Positions 33,401 through 42,804 of a stretch of DNA of 64,000 nt are shown piece after piece. Position 1 is the stretch's first letter. Each line of letters begins with the position of its first letter. Source of the DNA: Paenibacillus piscarius (lineage in GTDB: Bacteria > Bacillota > Bacilli > Paenibacillales > Paenibacillaceae); the NCBI RefSeq assembly GCF_022234545.1, contig NZ_JAIEUI010000004.1, forward strand, positions 310,001-374,000. The letters run 5' to 3'. The position numbers and the translations under genes were made by a program. The notes under the pieces were generated by a model. That model had not been told where the DNA came from. It saw only the letters and a list, made by a program, of their open reading frames with translations, and did no database searches.

Positions 33401-34375
33401 ATGCAATATAACCGTCTGGGACACAGCGGGCTGCAGGTATCCGCCCTGGGCCTGGGAACCAATGCATTTGGCAAGCGGGCGGACCAGGAGACCTCGATCC
33501 GCATCATCCATACTGCCATGGATCAGGGAGTTAACTTCATCGACACCGCCAATATCTATGCCGGCTCCGAGTCGGAGCGGATCATCAGCCTTGCGCTTGA
33601 AGGCAGGCGCCAGGATGCCGTGCTGACAACCAAAGCCGGTCTGCCGAAGCATGACGGCCCCGGCGGCAGCGGGTCCTCCCGCCGCCATCTGATGCAGGAG
33701 CTGGAGGGCAGCCTGCGCCGCCTGAAGACCGACCATGTGGATCTGTATCAGATCCACACCTTCGATCCCTATACCCCGCTGGAGGAGACGCTCCGCACGC
33801 TTGATGACATGATCACGGCGGGCAAGGTGCGCTATATCGGAGCCTCCAACTATGCCGCCTGGGAGCTGATGAAGGCGCTCGGCATCAGCGAAGCCCGGCA
33901 CTGGGCCAAGTATGTCTCGATCCAGTGCAGCTACTCGCTCGCTGACCGCACCCCGGAGACCGAGCTGCTGCCGCTGTCTCTCGATCAGGGCCTCGGGATC
34001 ATCCCTTACTTCCCGCTGGCCGGGGGCATCCTCACCGGCAAATACGCTTCCGGCGGCAGCGCCCCTGCAGCTTCGAGAGCAGTCACCGACCCGAACTTCC
34101 GCCGCTTCCTGACTCCGGAGCGCATCTCGCTCGGGGAGCAGGTCCAAGCAATAGCCGAGGAGCTGGGCACTTCACCAGCAGCACTGTCCCTGGCCTGGCT
34201 GATGAACCGTCCCGCCGTCTCCACGGTAATTGTTGGCGCCACCCGTGCGGAGCAGGTGCAGGAGAATCTGGTTAGCCTCTCCGTCAAGCTGGACAAGCAG
34301 ACGTTGGAGCGGCTGGAGCAAGCCAGCGCCGTCTTCCGCAGCGGCGAGCCGTTCGCCTTCTACCGGCTGCCGTAA
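33401..34375 (+). CDS. Aldo/keto reductase
   Basis: A 324-residue (beta/alpha)8 oxidoreductase. The tetrad is visible: Asp and Tyr in FIDTANIYAGSESE, Lys in VLTTKAG, and His in LYQIHTFDPYTPLEE; the C-terminal NADPH-binding part includes VIVGATRAEQVQENL. It resembles the YajO/YghZ group acting on small aldehydes. A GTG at 33392 is in frame, but GAGGAG (33386-33391) is better placed for the ATG at 33401. It begins 6 bp after the LysR stop. Confidence 0.88.
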   Translation: MQYNRLGHSGLQVSALGLGTNAFGKRADQETSIRIIHTAMDQGVNFIDTANIYAGSESERIISLALEGRRQDAVLTTKAGLPKHDGPGGSGSSRRHLMQELEGSLRRLKTDHVDLYQIHTFDPYTPLEETLRTLDDMITAGKVRYIGASNYAAWELMKALGISEARHWAKYVSIQCSYSLADRTPETELLPLSLDQGLGIIPYFPLAGGILTGKYASGGSAPAASRAVTDPNFRRFLTPERISLGEQVQAIAEELGTSPAALSLAWLMNRPAVSTVIVGATRAEQVQENLVSLSVKLDKQTLERLEQASAVFRSGEPFAFYRLP

Positions 34376-34402
34376 CCGCCGGCCGATTGCCGCATACGCA
34401 TA

Positions 34403-34436
34403 AGTCCCCGGCCGCACCCGGCCGGGGACTCTTTTT
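34403..34436 (+). terminator. Terminator after the aldo/keto reductase gene
   Basis: AGTCCCCGGCCG (34403-34414) with CGGCCGGGGACT (34419-34430), a 12-bp perfect stem, then CTTTTT. Confidence 0.92.
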
Positions 34437-34454
34437 GCCTACCTATAATACACT

Positions 34455-36098
34455 CTACACAGCAGCAATAAACTGCTCCATATCTTCTTTCACCGTTGTA
34501 ATCCCGCCGATACCGAAGGTATCCACCAGCACCTTAGCGACATTGGGCGACAGGAATGCCGGAAGAGTCGGGCCCAGGTGAATGTTCTTCACACCCAGAT
34601 GCAGCAGCGCCAGCAGCACGATAACCGCCTTCTGCTCATACCAGGCAATGTTATAGGAGATCGGCAGGTCGTTGATGTCTGCAAGGCCGAAGACCTCCTT
34701 CAGCTTCAGTGCGATCACTACCAGCGAGTAGGAATCATTGCACTGTCCGGCGTCAAGCACCCGCGGAATCCCGCCGATATCGCCAAGCGGCAGCTTGTTG
34801 TATTTGTATTTGGCGCAGCCTGCGGTAAGAATGACCGTATCCTGCGGCAGCTCGGTCGCGAAGTCTGTATAGTAATTCCGGCTCTTCATCCGTCCGTCGC
34901 AGCCGGCCATCACGAAGAACTGCTTGATTGCGCCGCTCTCCACCGCTCCGACTACCTGATCCGCCACATTCATCACCGCCGCATGAGCGAAGCCGCCGAC
35001 AATCTCGCCTGTCTCAATCTCCACAGGAGCCCCGCAGCTCTTCGCCTGCTCAATGATGGCCGAGAAGTCCTTCACCCCGTCGGCTCCTGCCGCGATATGC
35101 CGAACACCCGGATAACCTGTGTTGCCTGTGGTGTACAGCCGGTCCTTATAGCTCTCCTTCGGCGGTACAATGCAGTTCGTGGTCATCAGAATCGGGCCGT
35201 TGAAGCTGGCAAACTCCTCATTCTGCTTCCACCAGGCGTTGCCGTAGTTACCCACGAAGTGGCCGTACTTCTTGAAGGCGGGATAATAGTGAGCCGGCAG
35301 CATCTCGCTGTGCGTATACACATCCACTCCGGTTCCCTCGGTCTGCTTCAGCAGCTCCTCCATATCCTTCAGATCATGTCCGCTGATCAGAATGCCCGGA
35401 TTCGTGCCGACTCCGATATTCACCTTGGTAATCTCAGGGTTGCCGTAAGCCGCCGTATTTGCACGGTCCAGCAGCGCCATCACATCCACGCCGAACTTGC
35501 CGCATTCCAGCACCAGCGCGGTCAGCTGCCCGCCGTCCAGGTTGTCATCCAGTGTAGCCGCCAGACCCTTCTCCATAAAAGCATGTGCGCCCGCTTCATA
35601 GAAGCCCAGCACCGCCGCATGTTCCATGTAGGCTGCCATGCCCTTCAGGCCATAGGTCAGCAGCTCACGCAGAGAGCGGATATCCTCATGCGCGGTTGCC
35701 AGTACACCAACGGTGGCCGCCTTGTCCATCAGCTCCTCATCTGTACCCGCATTCCATTTGGCTGCGTCATGATCGGCCAGGTAAGCCTCCACTCCGGCAT
35801 CCTGCACTCGGCTGCGCCAGGTGTCCCGCAGGGCCAATCCCTCACGGATCTTCGAGGTGAAATATTCGGGAACAAAATTGGCATTGGTAATGGTAGCGAA
35901 CAAGCTCTCTATCGTAAATTTCTCGGTAACCGGATCGGTGATCCCCAGCTCACGGCCGCAGCGCGCGAAGATGGCAATGCCTTTGAGCGTATACACCAGC
36001 AGGTCCTGCAGATTCGCTACTTCACTGGTCTTGCCGCATACTCCCTGAATCGTACAACCCGTTCCCTTCGCCGCCTCCTGGCACTGAAAACAAAACAT
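34455..36098 (-). CDS. hcp: Hydroxylamine reductase / hybrid cluster protein Hcp
   Basis: A 547-residue protein starting [19 protein letters not shown], whose Cys3, Cys6, Cys15 and Cys21 give the C-X2-C-X8-C-X5-C pattern of class I Hcp. Hybrid-cluster ligands lie in [24 protein letters not shown] and [18 protein letters not shown]. Hcp reduces nitric oxide or hydroxylamine under anoxic or nitrosative conditions in the cytosol. The frame is open further upstream, but the conserved Met at 36098 is the standard start. Divergent from a Crp/Fnr regulator, across a perfect palindrome, which probably mediates its control. Confidence 0.94.
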   Translation of the reverse strand: MFCFQCQEAAKGTGCTIQGVCGKTSEVANLQDLLVYTLKGIAIFARCGRELGITDPVTEKFTIESLFATITNANFVPEYFTSKIREGLALRDTWRSRVQDAGVEAYLADHDAAKWNAGTDEELMDKAATVGVLATAHEDIRSLRELLTYGLKGMAAYMEHAAVLGFYEAGAHAFMEKGLAATLDDNLDGGQLTALVLECGKFGVDVMALLDRANTAAYGNPEITKVNIGVGTNPGILISGHDLKDMEELLKQTEGTGVDVYTHSEMLPAHYYPAFKKYGHFVGNYGNAWWKQNEEFASFNGPILMTTNCIVPPKESYKDRLYTTGNTGYPGVRHIAAGADGVKDFSAIIEQAKSCGAPVEIETGEIVGGFAHAAVMNVADQVVGAVESGAIKQFFVMAGCDGRMKSRNYYTDFATELPQDTVILTAGCAKYKYNKLPLGDIGGIPRVLDAGQCNDSYSLVVIALKLKEVFGLADINDLPISYNIAWYEQKAVIVLLALLHLGVKNIHLGPTLPAFLSPNVAKVLVDTFGIGGITTVKEDMEQFIAAV

Positions 36099-36204
36099 AT
36101 CGCTCACTACCTTCACTCCTTCTCCTAATTGGGTGTACTGACCGGGACTACGCTTGAGCCCCGCCTTTACAGTTACCAATAATTGTAGTAGACTTTCGTC
36201 TATC

Positions 36205-36228
36205 AATCGGTAACGGATGTTACCGATT
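36205..36228. promoter_or_regulatory. Perfect 24-bp palindrome between hcp and the Crp/Fnr gene
   Basis: Arms AATCGGTAAC (36205-36214) and GTTACCGATT (36219-36228) are separated by GGAT. Size, spacing and site suit a Crp/Fnr dimer. It ends 22 bp before the regulator's ATG and lies 107 bp upstream of the hcp start. Confidence 0.75.
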
Positions 36229-36250
36229 ACCATGAATCTGGAGGAAAGTT

Positions 36251-36955
36251 ATGAAACCGGAATCCGCTGCACTGCAATCCTGCCTGCTCTTCCGGGGAAA
36301 GTCCGCCGAAGAGATTGAGCTGCTGCTGCACACGCTGGCTTACTCCGTCAGCACGTACCGCAAGAATGCGATCATTCTGGCCGAAGGCGATCCGGCGGAA
36401 CGGCTGGGCATTCTGCTCTCCGGCCGCATCGAGGTACAGAAGACGCATTCCACCGGCAGCAGTGTAACCATCGCCCACCTTAAGGAAGGGCAGACGATCT
36501 GTGAAGCCGTGTTATTCCGCAAAATCAACGTGGTCCCCGCCACCGTTACAGCTACGGGACCCTGCAAGATCATGTTCATCAGCAAGCAGGAGCTGCTGCG
36601 GTTATTCGCGGCGGATGCGGACATCCTCACCCGCTTCATCGAGAATCTCTCCGAGCGGCTGGTGCTGGTCAACCGGAAGATCGAGAATCTGTCCGCCGGC
36701 CCGCTGCGCCGCCGGATTATCGACTTCCTGCTGGAGCAAGGGGAGCAGCAGGGCACGGACCGGCTGCAGCTCCCCTTCAGCCGCAAGGAATGGGCCGGAC
36801 ACATGAATACCGCCCGCCCTTCGTTGTCACGGGAGCTTGGGTTCCTGCGCGATCAAGGCTGGATTGCCTTCAAGGGCAATGAGATCACACTGCTGGACCG
36901 GAGCCGGATGAATGATTACATCCAGAGCCTGCCCTTCCATTCCCATTTCCATTGA
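36251..36955 (+). CDS. Crp/Fnr family transcriptional regulator
   Basis: A 234-residue regulator with an N-terminal cyclic-nucleotide-type beta-roll (about 15-125), a dimer helix, and a C-terminal helix-turn-helix FSRKEWAGHMNTARPSLSREL. Cysteines at SCLLF, TICEAV and GPCKIM do not form the four-Cys Fnr cluster, so an effector or haem ligand is more likely. Divergence from hcp suggests an HcpR- or NO-responsive regulator; that is inferred from context. GGAGG is 6 bp before the ATG. Confidence 0.87.
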   Translation: MKPESAALQSCLLFRGKSAEEIELLLHTLAYSVSTYRKNAIILAEGDPAERLGILLSGRIEVQKTHSTGSSVTIAHLKEGQTICEAVLFRKINVVPATVTATGPCKIMFISKQELLRLFAADADILTRFIENLSERLVLVNRKIENLSAGPLRRRIIDFLLEQGEQQGTDRLQLPFSRKEWAGHMNTARPSLSRELGFLRDQGWIAFKGNEITLLDRSRMNDYIQSLPFHSHFH

Positions 36956-36977
36956 CATTGCCTAGGAGGATGCAAGC

Positions 36978-38372
36978 ATGACACTACCACTCACAGACGA
37001 ACAATTGAGCCATTTGCTGGCTGAGCATAGACATTATTTCAACACCGATATCACGAGAACACTTCGCTTCCGGCTGGAGCAGCTGCAGAAGCTGAAGACA
37101 GCAATCAAGCACAATGAAGCCAAGATTATTAAGGCATTAAGTCAAGATCTGCATAAGAGCGAATTCGAGGCTTATGCCACAGAGATCGGCTTCACACTGG
37201 ACAGTATCGGCTATATGATGAAGCATCTGCGGCGCTGGATGAAGCCGGTGAAGGTCGGTTCACCGCTGCATCTGTTTCCCGCCAGAAGCAGCATTCTGTC
37301 CGAGCCCTACGGCACCGTACTCATTATCGGACCGTTCAACTATCCCTTCCAGCTGTTAATTGAACCGCTGATCGGGGCCATGGCTGCCGGTAACTGTGCG
37401 GTCCTGAAGCCCTCGGAGAGCACACCGGCTACCTCCGCTGTCATCAGGGAGATGGTCCGGGAGACCTTCGACCCGGGATATATCCGCGTGGTGGAAGGCG
37501 AGAAGGAAACGACAAGCCTCTTGATTCATGCCGCGTTCGACTATATTTTCTTCACCGGGAGTGTGCCGGTTGGCAGACTGGTGATGGAAGCGGCCGCGAA
37601 GAATCTGGTTCCGGTCACCCTGGAGCTGGGCGGCAAAAGCCCGGTCATTGTTGACCGGACCGCCGACCTGGAGACAGCAGCGAAACGGATTGTATGGGGT
37701 AAGCTGATTAATGCCGGGCAGACCTGCATCGCACCGGACTATCTGCTGGTTCACAGCGGAGTGGCGGCGGAGCTGATTGAGCGGATGAAGAGCTGCATTA
37801 TCCGCTTCTATGGGGCTGATGCCCGGCTCAGCGCAGATTATGGACGGATCGTGAATGAACGCCAGCTGCGGCGGATCGAGGATATGCTGGCGCGGGACCG
37901 CGGGAAGCTGATTCTCGGCGGGAGCGTCGTGCCGGAGGAGCTGTACATCGAGCCATCCCTGATCTATCCGGCGGACTGGAGCGATGCGTCGATGGAGGAT
38001 GAGATCTTCGGGCCAGTCCTGCCTATTATGGAGTACGACCGGCTGGAGGATGCCATCGGGAGCATTAACGCCCGTCCCAAACCGCTCGCCTTGTATCTGT
38101 TCACCGCAGATAAGCAGGTGGAGCAGCAGGTATTGAGCAAGGTCCCCTTCGGGGGCGGCTGCATCAACGATACGATCTCCCATGTCGCCAGCACCCGCCT
38201 GCCCTTCGGCGGGGTCGGGAACTCCGGGATCGGCAGCTATCACGGCAAGCATAGCTTCGATCTTTTCTCCCATCGCAAAAGCGTTGTTAAACGAAGCACA
38301 AAATTCGATACCGGGATTGTCTACCCGCCATACGGCAATAAGGTCAAGCTGGCGCGCAAGCTGCTGAAATAA
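36978..38372 (+). CDS. Aldehyde dehydrogenase (family 3, YwdH-like)
   Basis: A 464-residue NAD(P)-dependent aldehyde dehydrogenase. The active-site Cys is in INAGQTCIAPDY and the general base Glu in VTLELGGKSP; FTGSVPVGRLV and PFGGVGNSGIGSYHGKHSFD are also typical of class 3. It oxidises aliphatic or aromatic aldehydes to acids. AGGAGG precedes the ATG and the gene follows the Crp/Fnr gene by 22 bp, so co-transcription is likely; the physiological aldehyde is not known. Confidence 0.92.
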   Translation: MTLPLTDEQLSHLLAEHRHYFNTDITRTLRFRLEQLQKLKTAIKHNEAKIIKALSQDLHKSEFEAYATEIGFTLDSIGYMMKHLRRWMKPVKVGSPLHLFPARSSILSEPYGTVLIIGPFNYPFQLLIEPLIGAMAAGNCAVLKPSESTPATSAVIREMVRETFDPGYIRVVEGEKETTSLLIHAAFDYIFFTGSVPVGRLVMEAAAKNLVPVTLELGGKSPVIVDRTADLETAAKRIVWGKLINAGQTCIAPDYLLVHSGVAAELIERMKSCIIRFYGADARLSADYGRIVNERQLRRIEDMLARDRGKLILGGSVVPEELYIEPSLIYPADWSDASMEDEIFGPVLPIMEYDRLEDAIGSINARPKPLALYLFTADKQVEQQVLSKVPFGGGCINDTISHVASTRLPFGGVGNSGIGSYHGKHSFDLFSHRKSVVKRSTKFDTGIVYPPYGNKVKLARKLLK

Positions 38373-38385
38373 CGCCGCCAGGTGA

Positions 38386-38423
38386 AGCAGGCCTGAAGGG
38401 TGCGCTGCCCTTCTCAGCCTGCT
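38386..38423. terminator. Hairpin between the aldehyde dehydrogenase and GGDEF-EAL genes
   Basis: AGCAGGC (38386-38392) pairs with GCCTGCT (38417-38423), with an inner AGGG/CCCT stem. T runs are poor. The right arm covers the end of the convergent gene. Confidence 0.55.
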
Positions 38424-41383
38424 CTGCGCTCCGCCACCCAGCCTGCCACCTCGATCTCGGGAATCGGCTTGCTGATATAGTAACCCTGGATTTTGTCACA
38501 ACGGGTCCGCTCCAGAAAAGCAAGCTGCTCCGGCGTCTCCACGCCCTCAGCAGTCACATTGAGCCCCATATCGTGGCCGATGGTCACAATGGAGTTGGCC
38601 AGCGACCTGTGGTCCGGAGTGTCAATATTGTCGATGAACGATTTGTCGATCTTCAGCGTCGTGATCGGCAGCTGCTTCAGGTAGCTGAGTGAGGAGTACC
38701 CGGTTCCGAAGTCATCCAGCGCAATGCCGATGCCCATTCTTTTCAGCGCCTCCAGCTTGGAGCTAATTGCCTCGAAGGAGCCCATGAAGATCGATTCCGT
38801 AATCTCCAGCTCCAGGTATTCCGGCGCAAGCCCGGTATCATGCAGCACCGTAAGCACCATGTCTGTGAAGTCCTCCTGCATCAGCTGAATCACCGAGATA
38901 TTGACCGAGATATGATAGCCCTCGTACCCCTGATTGTGCAGCCCCCGGGTGAAGCGGCAGGCAGAGCGCAGCACCCACTCCCCGATAGGAACAATCAGCT
39001 GGCAATCCTCGGCAATCCGGATGAAGGATAACGGCGATACGAAGCCCAGCACCGGACTGTTCCAGCGGATCAGCGCTTCGAACCCCCAGATTTCTCCCGA
39101 GCTGGTACCCACCAGCGGCTGATAATGCAAGGACAGCTCATTATTGGAGATGGCGCTTCTCAGGTGCTTCTCAATAATCATCCGCTCGTCAAAATGCCGC
39201 TGCATCTCTTGTCCATAGATCACATAGCCGCCCTTGCCCGCCTGCTTCGCCTTGTACATGGCAATATCGGCATTCTTCAGCAGCTCCTCGGCATCCCCCC
39301 CGTTCTCCGGGTACTCCGCAATGCCGATACTGGCCGAGATATGCACCACGCTCGCGTTCAGCTGGAAGGGCTCCTTGAAGCCCTGAACCAGCGCCTCCGC
39401 ATAGCGGATCACCTCATCCGTACCGCCCGCATCCTCGAACAGAATCACGAACTCGTCACCGCCGAAGCGGAAATGCCTGCTGCGACCGTCCGAGCGGCTG
39501 AGCAGCCGCTCCCCCACCTTCACCAGCAGCTCATCGCCGAACGTGTGGCCCATGGTGTCATTAATGTATTTGAAATTATCAATATCAAGGAAGAAGAGTG
39601 CCGCATGTCCGTCCGTATGTTGTTCGATGAATTGCTTCAGCGCCTCGGACAGCGACAGCCGGTTCGGCAGGCCGCTGAGCACATCATTGTATGCCAGCAG
39701 CCGGTACTTCTCTTCACTCACCTGGAGCAGCGCCTGATTCTCCACTACCTTGTTATACTGCTCCAGCAGCTCATCCTGCAGCGCAGTCAGCTCTTCATAG
39801 GTAGATTCCAGCTCCTGGTAGCTCATCTGCAGCTTGCTCTCAACCCCTTTGCGGTCGGTCACATCGACCATGGACCCGGCGAACCGGATGTATCCGCCGC
39901 TGGCGCTGCGCAGCACTTTACCCCGGGCCTGAAACCACTTATATTCCCCCGACTTGCACCGCATCCGGTATTCCGCATAATAGTAGGAAGACCGCCCCTC
40001 CAGGTGCTCTGTACGCAGCCGGTTCTCCTCCCCGGCATCCTCCGGGTGGACGAGCTCCCGCCAGCCGCCGCGGCTCTCATTGATCTCTCCCCGCTCATAT
40101 CCCAGCAGCTCGTACCAGCTGTCCGAGAAATAGTAGAGCATCGTCGTCATGTCCACATCCCAGATCACAGCATCCGAGCCGTAGGTCGCAAGACTGAAGC
40201 GCTCGTTGCTTTTTTCCAGATTGCTTCTGATCCGCTTAACCAGCTGCACGTAGAATAGCAATACAAGGATGAAGGCGACCAGCATAATAAAAGCAGCCAC
40301 AACGCTCAGCACCAGCACCTTGTACGTCTGATAAAAGGAAAACGGCCGGTTGATGATCTCACTCCCCTCCGGCAGCATGTCCGGCGCGATCTTGAACCGC
40401 TTCAGCTCGTTATAATCAAAGACATTGCGCACAGTGCGGTCTGTCACCACCGGGAGCTTCCCCGCGTCCTCCCCCTGGAGCACACGTTGGGCCAGAGAGG
40501 CTGCAGTCTGCCCCTGAATTCTGCCGCTGATCAGACTGCCCCCGAAGGCGCCGTGATTCAGTCCAAAGTCATAGATATGGTACACCGGAACACTGCTGCT
40601 CCGGGCGAGCCCGCTGGCGAACTTGTCGAATTCGACAATTCTTCCGGTGGCATCACTATAGTATGTAGTCATCAGCACAATACTGTCCGTGGGGAGCGCT
40701 GATACCGTGGCTGTGATCTGCTCAAGGGACAAGCGGTCCATAGGGATGATCTCCAGCCCTTGATGCATAGCTTCAATCTGTTCCTTGACCATAGCGCCGG
40801 TGGACCTCCCGCTCTCCGACTGGTCATAGAGCACATAGACTTTTGTAATGGAAGGATTGATCTCCAGTGCCAGGCGGATGGTCGGAGCCGCATCAATCTT
40901 CTCGATCACTCCGGTGATATGATTAAGGTCCGGGAGACTGGCAACCCCCCGTTCATTCACTCCGCTGAAGATGATAGGGGCATCGTTCAGAAGCTCATGG
41001 CGGTATTTCATTGCGAAGGTTAAAGCCGCATCATCGGTCGTAAGAACGGCGCTGATCGGGACCTTCTGATACTTGAATCTGATCGTTTCGTAGAAATGTT
41101 CGAGGTTCTCCTGAGAGGGATACCGCTTCCAGTCCATGTATTCCGTGTAGATCACTGGTGCATCGGGAATGTTCTTCAGACCTTCTTCGATTCCGGCACT
41201 CTGCTCATCCGTCCAGGCGAAGCCCTTCTGATAGGAGTGCAGCACCAGCACATTGCGGGCAGGCGGCTCCCCGTCAGCAGCTGCTGCATTAGCGGCAGTC
41301 ACAGTACCGGTCGTGCACAGCAAGACAAACAGAGGCAAGAGCAAGCTTCTTAACAACCTGAGATGAATTTGATCTACACTCAT
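38414..41383 (-). CDS. Membrane GGDEF-EAL protein with ABC-type sensor and PAS domain
   Basis: A 989-residue c-di-GMP turnover protein. In order: signal/membrane segment (about 8-30); an extracellular ABC-substrate-binding-like sensor (about 40-340); a membrane helix near 355; a PAS domain (about 390-510); a coiled coil; GGDEF with intact RFGGDEF; and EAL with FEALIRW and DDFGTGYSSL. Both catalytic motifs are intact, so it could make and break c-di-GMP; no clear RxxD inhibitory site precedes GGDEF. The ATG at 41383 is chosen since GGGAG precedes it; the open frame extends 31 codons further. A c-di-GMP riboswitch gene lies 7 kb away. Confidence 0.9.
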   Translation of the reverse strand: MSVDQIHLRLLRSLLLPLFVLLCTTGTVTAANAAAADGEPPARNVLVLHSYQKGFAWTDEQSAGIEEGLKNIPDAPVIYTEYMDWKRYPSQENLEHFYETIRFKYQKVPISAVLTTDDAALTFAMKYRHELLNDAPIIFSGVNERGVASLPDLNHITGVIEKIDAAPTIRLALEINPSITKVYVLYDQSESGRSTGAMVKEQIEAMHQGLEIIPMDRLSLEQITATVSALPTDSIVLMTTYYSDATGRIVEFDKFASGLARSSSVPVYHIYDFGLNHGAFGGSLISGRIQGQTAASLAQRVLQGEDAGKLPVVTDRTVRNVFDYNELKRFKIAPDMLPEGSEIINRPFSFYQTYKVLVLSVVAAFIMLVAFILVLLFYVQLVKRIRSNLEKSNERFSLATYGSDAVIWDVDMTTMLYYFSDSWYELLGYERGEINESRGGWRELVHPEDAGEENRLRTEHLEGRSSYYYAEYRMRCKSGEYKWFQARGKVLRSASGGYIRFAGSMVDVTDRKGVESKLQMSYQELESTYEELTALQDELLEQYNKVVENQALLQVSEEKYRLLAYNDVLSGLPNRLSLSEALKQFIEQHTDGHAALFFLDIDNFKYINDTMGHTFGDELLVKVGERLLSRSDGRSRHFRFGGDEFVILFEDAGGTDEVIRYAEALVQGFKEPFQLNASVVHISASIGIAEYPENGGDAEELLKNADIAMYKAKQAGKGGYVIYGQEMQRHFDERMIIEKHLRSAISNNELSLHYQPLVGTSSGEIWGFEALIRWNSPVLGFVSPLSFIRIAEDCQLIVPIGEWVLRSACRFTRGLHNQGYEGYHISVNISVIQLMQEDFTDMVLTVLHDTGLAPEYLELEITESIFMGSFEAISSKLEALKRMGIGIALDDFGTGYSSLSYLKQLPITTLKIDKSFIDNIDTPDHRSLANSIVTIGHDMGLNVTAEGVETPEQLAFLERTRCDKIQGYYISKPIPEIEVAGWVAERRAG

Positions 41384-41518
41384 TCGCACACTCCCGTTCA
41401 TCTGTCCCGAAGTCAGTTTCTGAGGACTTGCTTTGATACCAATTATAGGGGGAAACGGTGTTTTTAGAAACAACAAATAGCGACAGGAGGCGTCTTGATT
41501 AGGGGAAGCCCCGGAACA

Positions 41519-41553
41519 TAAAAAAAGACCCAGAGCAACATCCGCCCGGGTCT
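41519..41553 (-). terminator. Terminator of the TPR/peptide/Rpn-remnant locus
   Basis: AGACCC (41526-41531) pairs with GGGTCT (41548-41553); on the minus strand a run of seven Ts follows. Confidence 0.8.
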
Positions 41554-41563
41554 GTATTCACAT

Positions 41564-41782
41564 TCACATCAGCTTCTTAATCTCATCAAGCGGCAGTTCC
41601 ACGGCTTTGGATACCGCCTCGGGAGAAAATCCATGAAGCAGAAGTTTACGGATCGTCTCCGCCTGGCCTTCTTCTTTGCCTTCCGCTTTACCTTTTTCAA
41701 TACCTTTTTCAATACCTTTCTCAATACCCTCCGCAATACCCTCTTCATAACCCCAACGCTTCCAGGCTGGCATGAGTTCCAT
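41564..41782 (-). pseudogene. C-terminal remnant of an Rpn/PD-(D/E)XK transposase-like nuclease
   Basis: A 72-codon frame beginning MELMPAWKRWGYEEGIAEGI, continuing with repeated E-G-I-E-K-G units and ending SKAVELPLDEIKKLM. This low-complexity Glu/Gly/Lys tail and the closing L-S/P-x-E-x-I-x-K pattern are the C-terminus of Rpn (recombination-promoting nuclease/transposase) family proteins, which are normally about 280-310 residues. The catalytic N-terminal part is absent. The ATG lies 5 bp beyond the peptide-gene stop and has no SD. Confidence 0.6.
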
Positions 41783-41784
41783 TG

Positions 41785-41928
41785 TTAGTGGTCTACTCCG
41801 TGTCCCAGCGGTACAAATACACCGCCTCCCTTGACGGAAACAGCGGTTCCGCTGTCCGCACTGGCAATGGCTGCATTGATTCCCAATAGCGAAATGACAA
41901 GCAGAATAAGTGCACATCTCTTTTTCAT
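41785..41928 (-). CDS. Short exported peptide precursor (Phr/signal-peptide type)
   Basis: A 47-codon gene with a strong SD: GGGAGGAATTAGT precedes the ATG and overlaps the stop of the TPR gene. The product starts MKKRC, has a hydrophobic stretch (residues 6-22) and an A-S-A signal-peptidase site at 22-24, leaving a 23-residue tail DSGTAVSVKGGG then VFVPLGHGVDH. Position (12 bp after a TPR receptor gene, same strand) and design match Phr-, NprX- and AimP-like pro-peptides that are exported, trimmed and re-imported to control the receptor. Function is inferred; no homologue is recalled. Confidence 0.7.
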   Translation of the reverse strand: MKKRCALILLVISLLGINAAIASADSGTAVSVKGGGVFVPLGHGVDH

Positions 41929-41940
41929 ACTAATTCCTCC

Positions 41941-42804
41941 CTAGTCTAGTATTTGATTCATTAAGCGGAGATACTTATCCAGTTGGTCGGAGGTTGTCTG
42001 ATTCCGGAGCTTCTCAAAAAGGGCCACTGACTTTCTGAATCCCGTATCATCCTTCAGCTTAACCGAGGTTTCCAAAGCGTGTAGGAGCTTATGAACAGCC
42101 TCAGATGTTCTGCCCTGGAGGGCGTAGTACCTTGCAGTCATATACATATAGTCGATGTAATACCGGATATTCCTGTGCGTCTCATAATATTCGCCCATAG
42201 CCCTGATCTGCTCACTGAATTCATCGAGAACATAATCGATATTCGTTCCGTGCCGGATCGCTGAATCCAGAATGTACAACACTCCCGGCAGGACCTCCTC
42301 CCTGTCACTGCGTAGGTAGGCCAAGTAATCCGGGAGAACAGCTGTATTCCCTACGTGCAGCTCGATAATATACCAGTTAGCACGGGCGATTTCGCGATAG
42401 TATTCAACCTCAGCCCGGCCCTCCGTGTCCAGTCCGTTAATCCAGCCTAGGTCCTCATACTTCGCGATGCACTCCCTCGCCTCATCCAGCCGGCCCAGCC
42501 GTTCAAGCGCTATCCCTTTCAGACACATACTGTAGCCGAAATAATAGACGATACTGCGCTTCAGACCAACCTTTCTCTCTGCCTGGCGCTCTTGATCCTC
42601 TTGCTGTTCCTGGTTGTACAGATGATTGATCTCACTATAGAGCCTGTCCGCAATCTGCAGCATCCCCTCCCAATTGTCCAGGGTAAAAGACGCCTTTAAC
42701 ATCTGAACCAGTGAATCTGCGTTAATCCCGTCAAGATCCAAATACAAAATGCCGATCCCTCCATATTCCATGAATTCCAAATAAAAGAGCATCTTTGCAA
42801 TCAT
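41941..42804 (-). CDS. TPR protein of RRNPP peptide-receptor type, apparently N-truncated
   Basis: A 287-residue helical repeat protein. The repeats read YFGYSMCLKGIALERLGRLDEA, GLDTEGRAEVEYYREIAR, and RYYIDYMYMTARYYALQGRTSEA, ending ALFEKLRNQTTSD. This pattern is that of the TPR half of Bacillota peptide-sensing regulators. Full members carry an N-terminal helix-turn-helix plus further repeats; here the frame starts midway with no SD, and a helix-turn-helix-like fragment precedes it in another frame (42804-42900). The protein may be a leftover of a longer regulator, or a Rap-like receptor without DNA-binding domain. It is followed by the peptide gene. Confidence 0.65.
   Translation of the reverse strand: MIAKMLFYLEFMEYGGIGILYLDLDGINADSLVQMLKASFTLDNWEGMLQIADRLYSEINHLYNQEQQEDQERQAERKVGLKRSIVYYFGYSMCLKGIALERLGRLDEARECIAKYEDLGWINGLDTEGRAEVEYYREIARANWYIIELHVGNTAVLPDYLAYLRSDREEVLPGVLYILDSAIRHGTNIDYVLDEFSEQIRAMGEYYETHRNIRYYIDYMYMTARYYALQGRTSEAVHKLLHALETSVKLKDDTGFRKSVALFEKLRNQTTSDQLDKYLRLMNQILD

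Noticed and set aside
41564..41917. A single 117-codon protein running through the peptide gene region
   Set aside because: The first 45 codons are the out-of-frame reading of the peptide gene, Cys-rich and without SD; only the last 72 codons resemble a known family.
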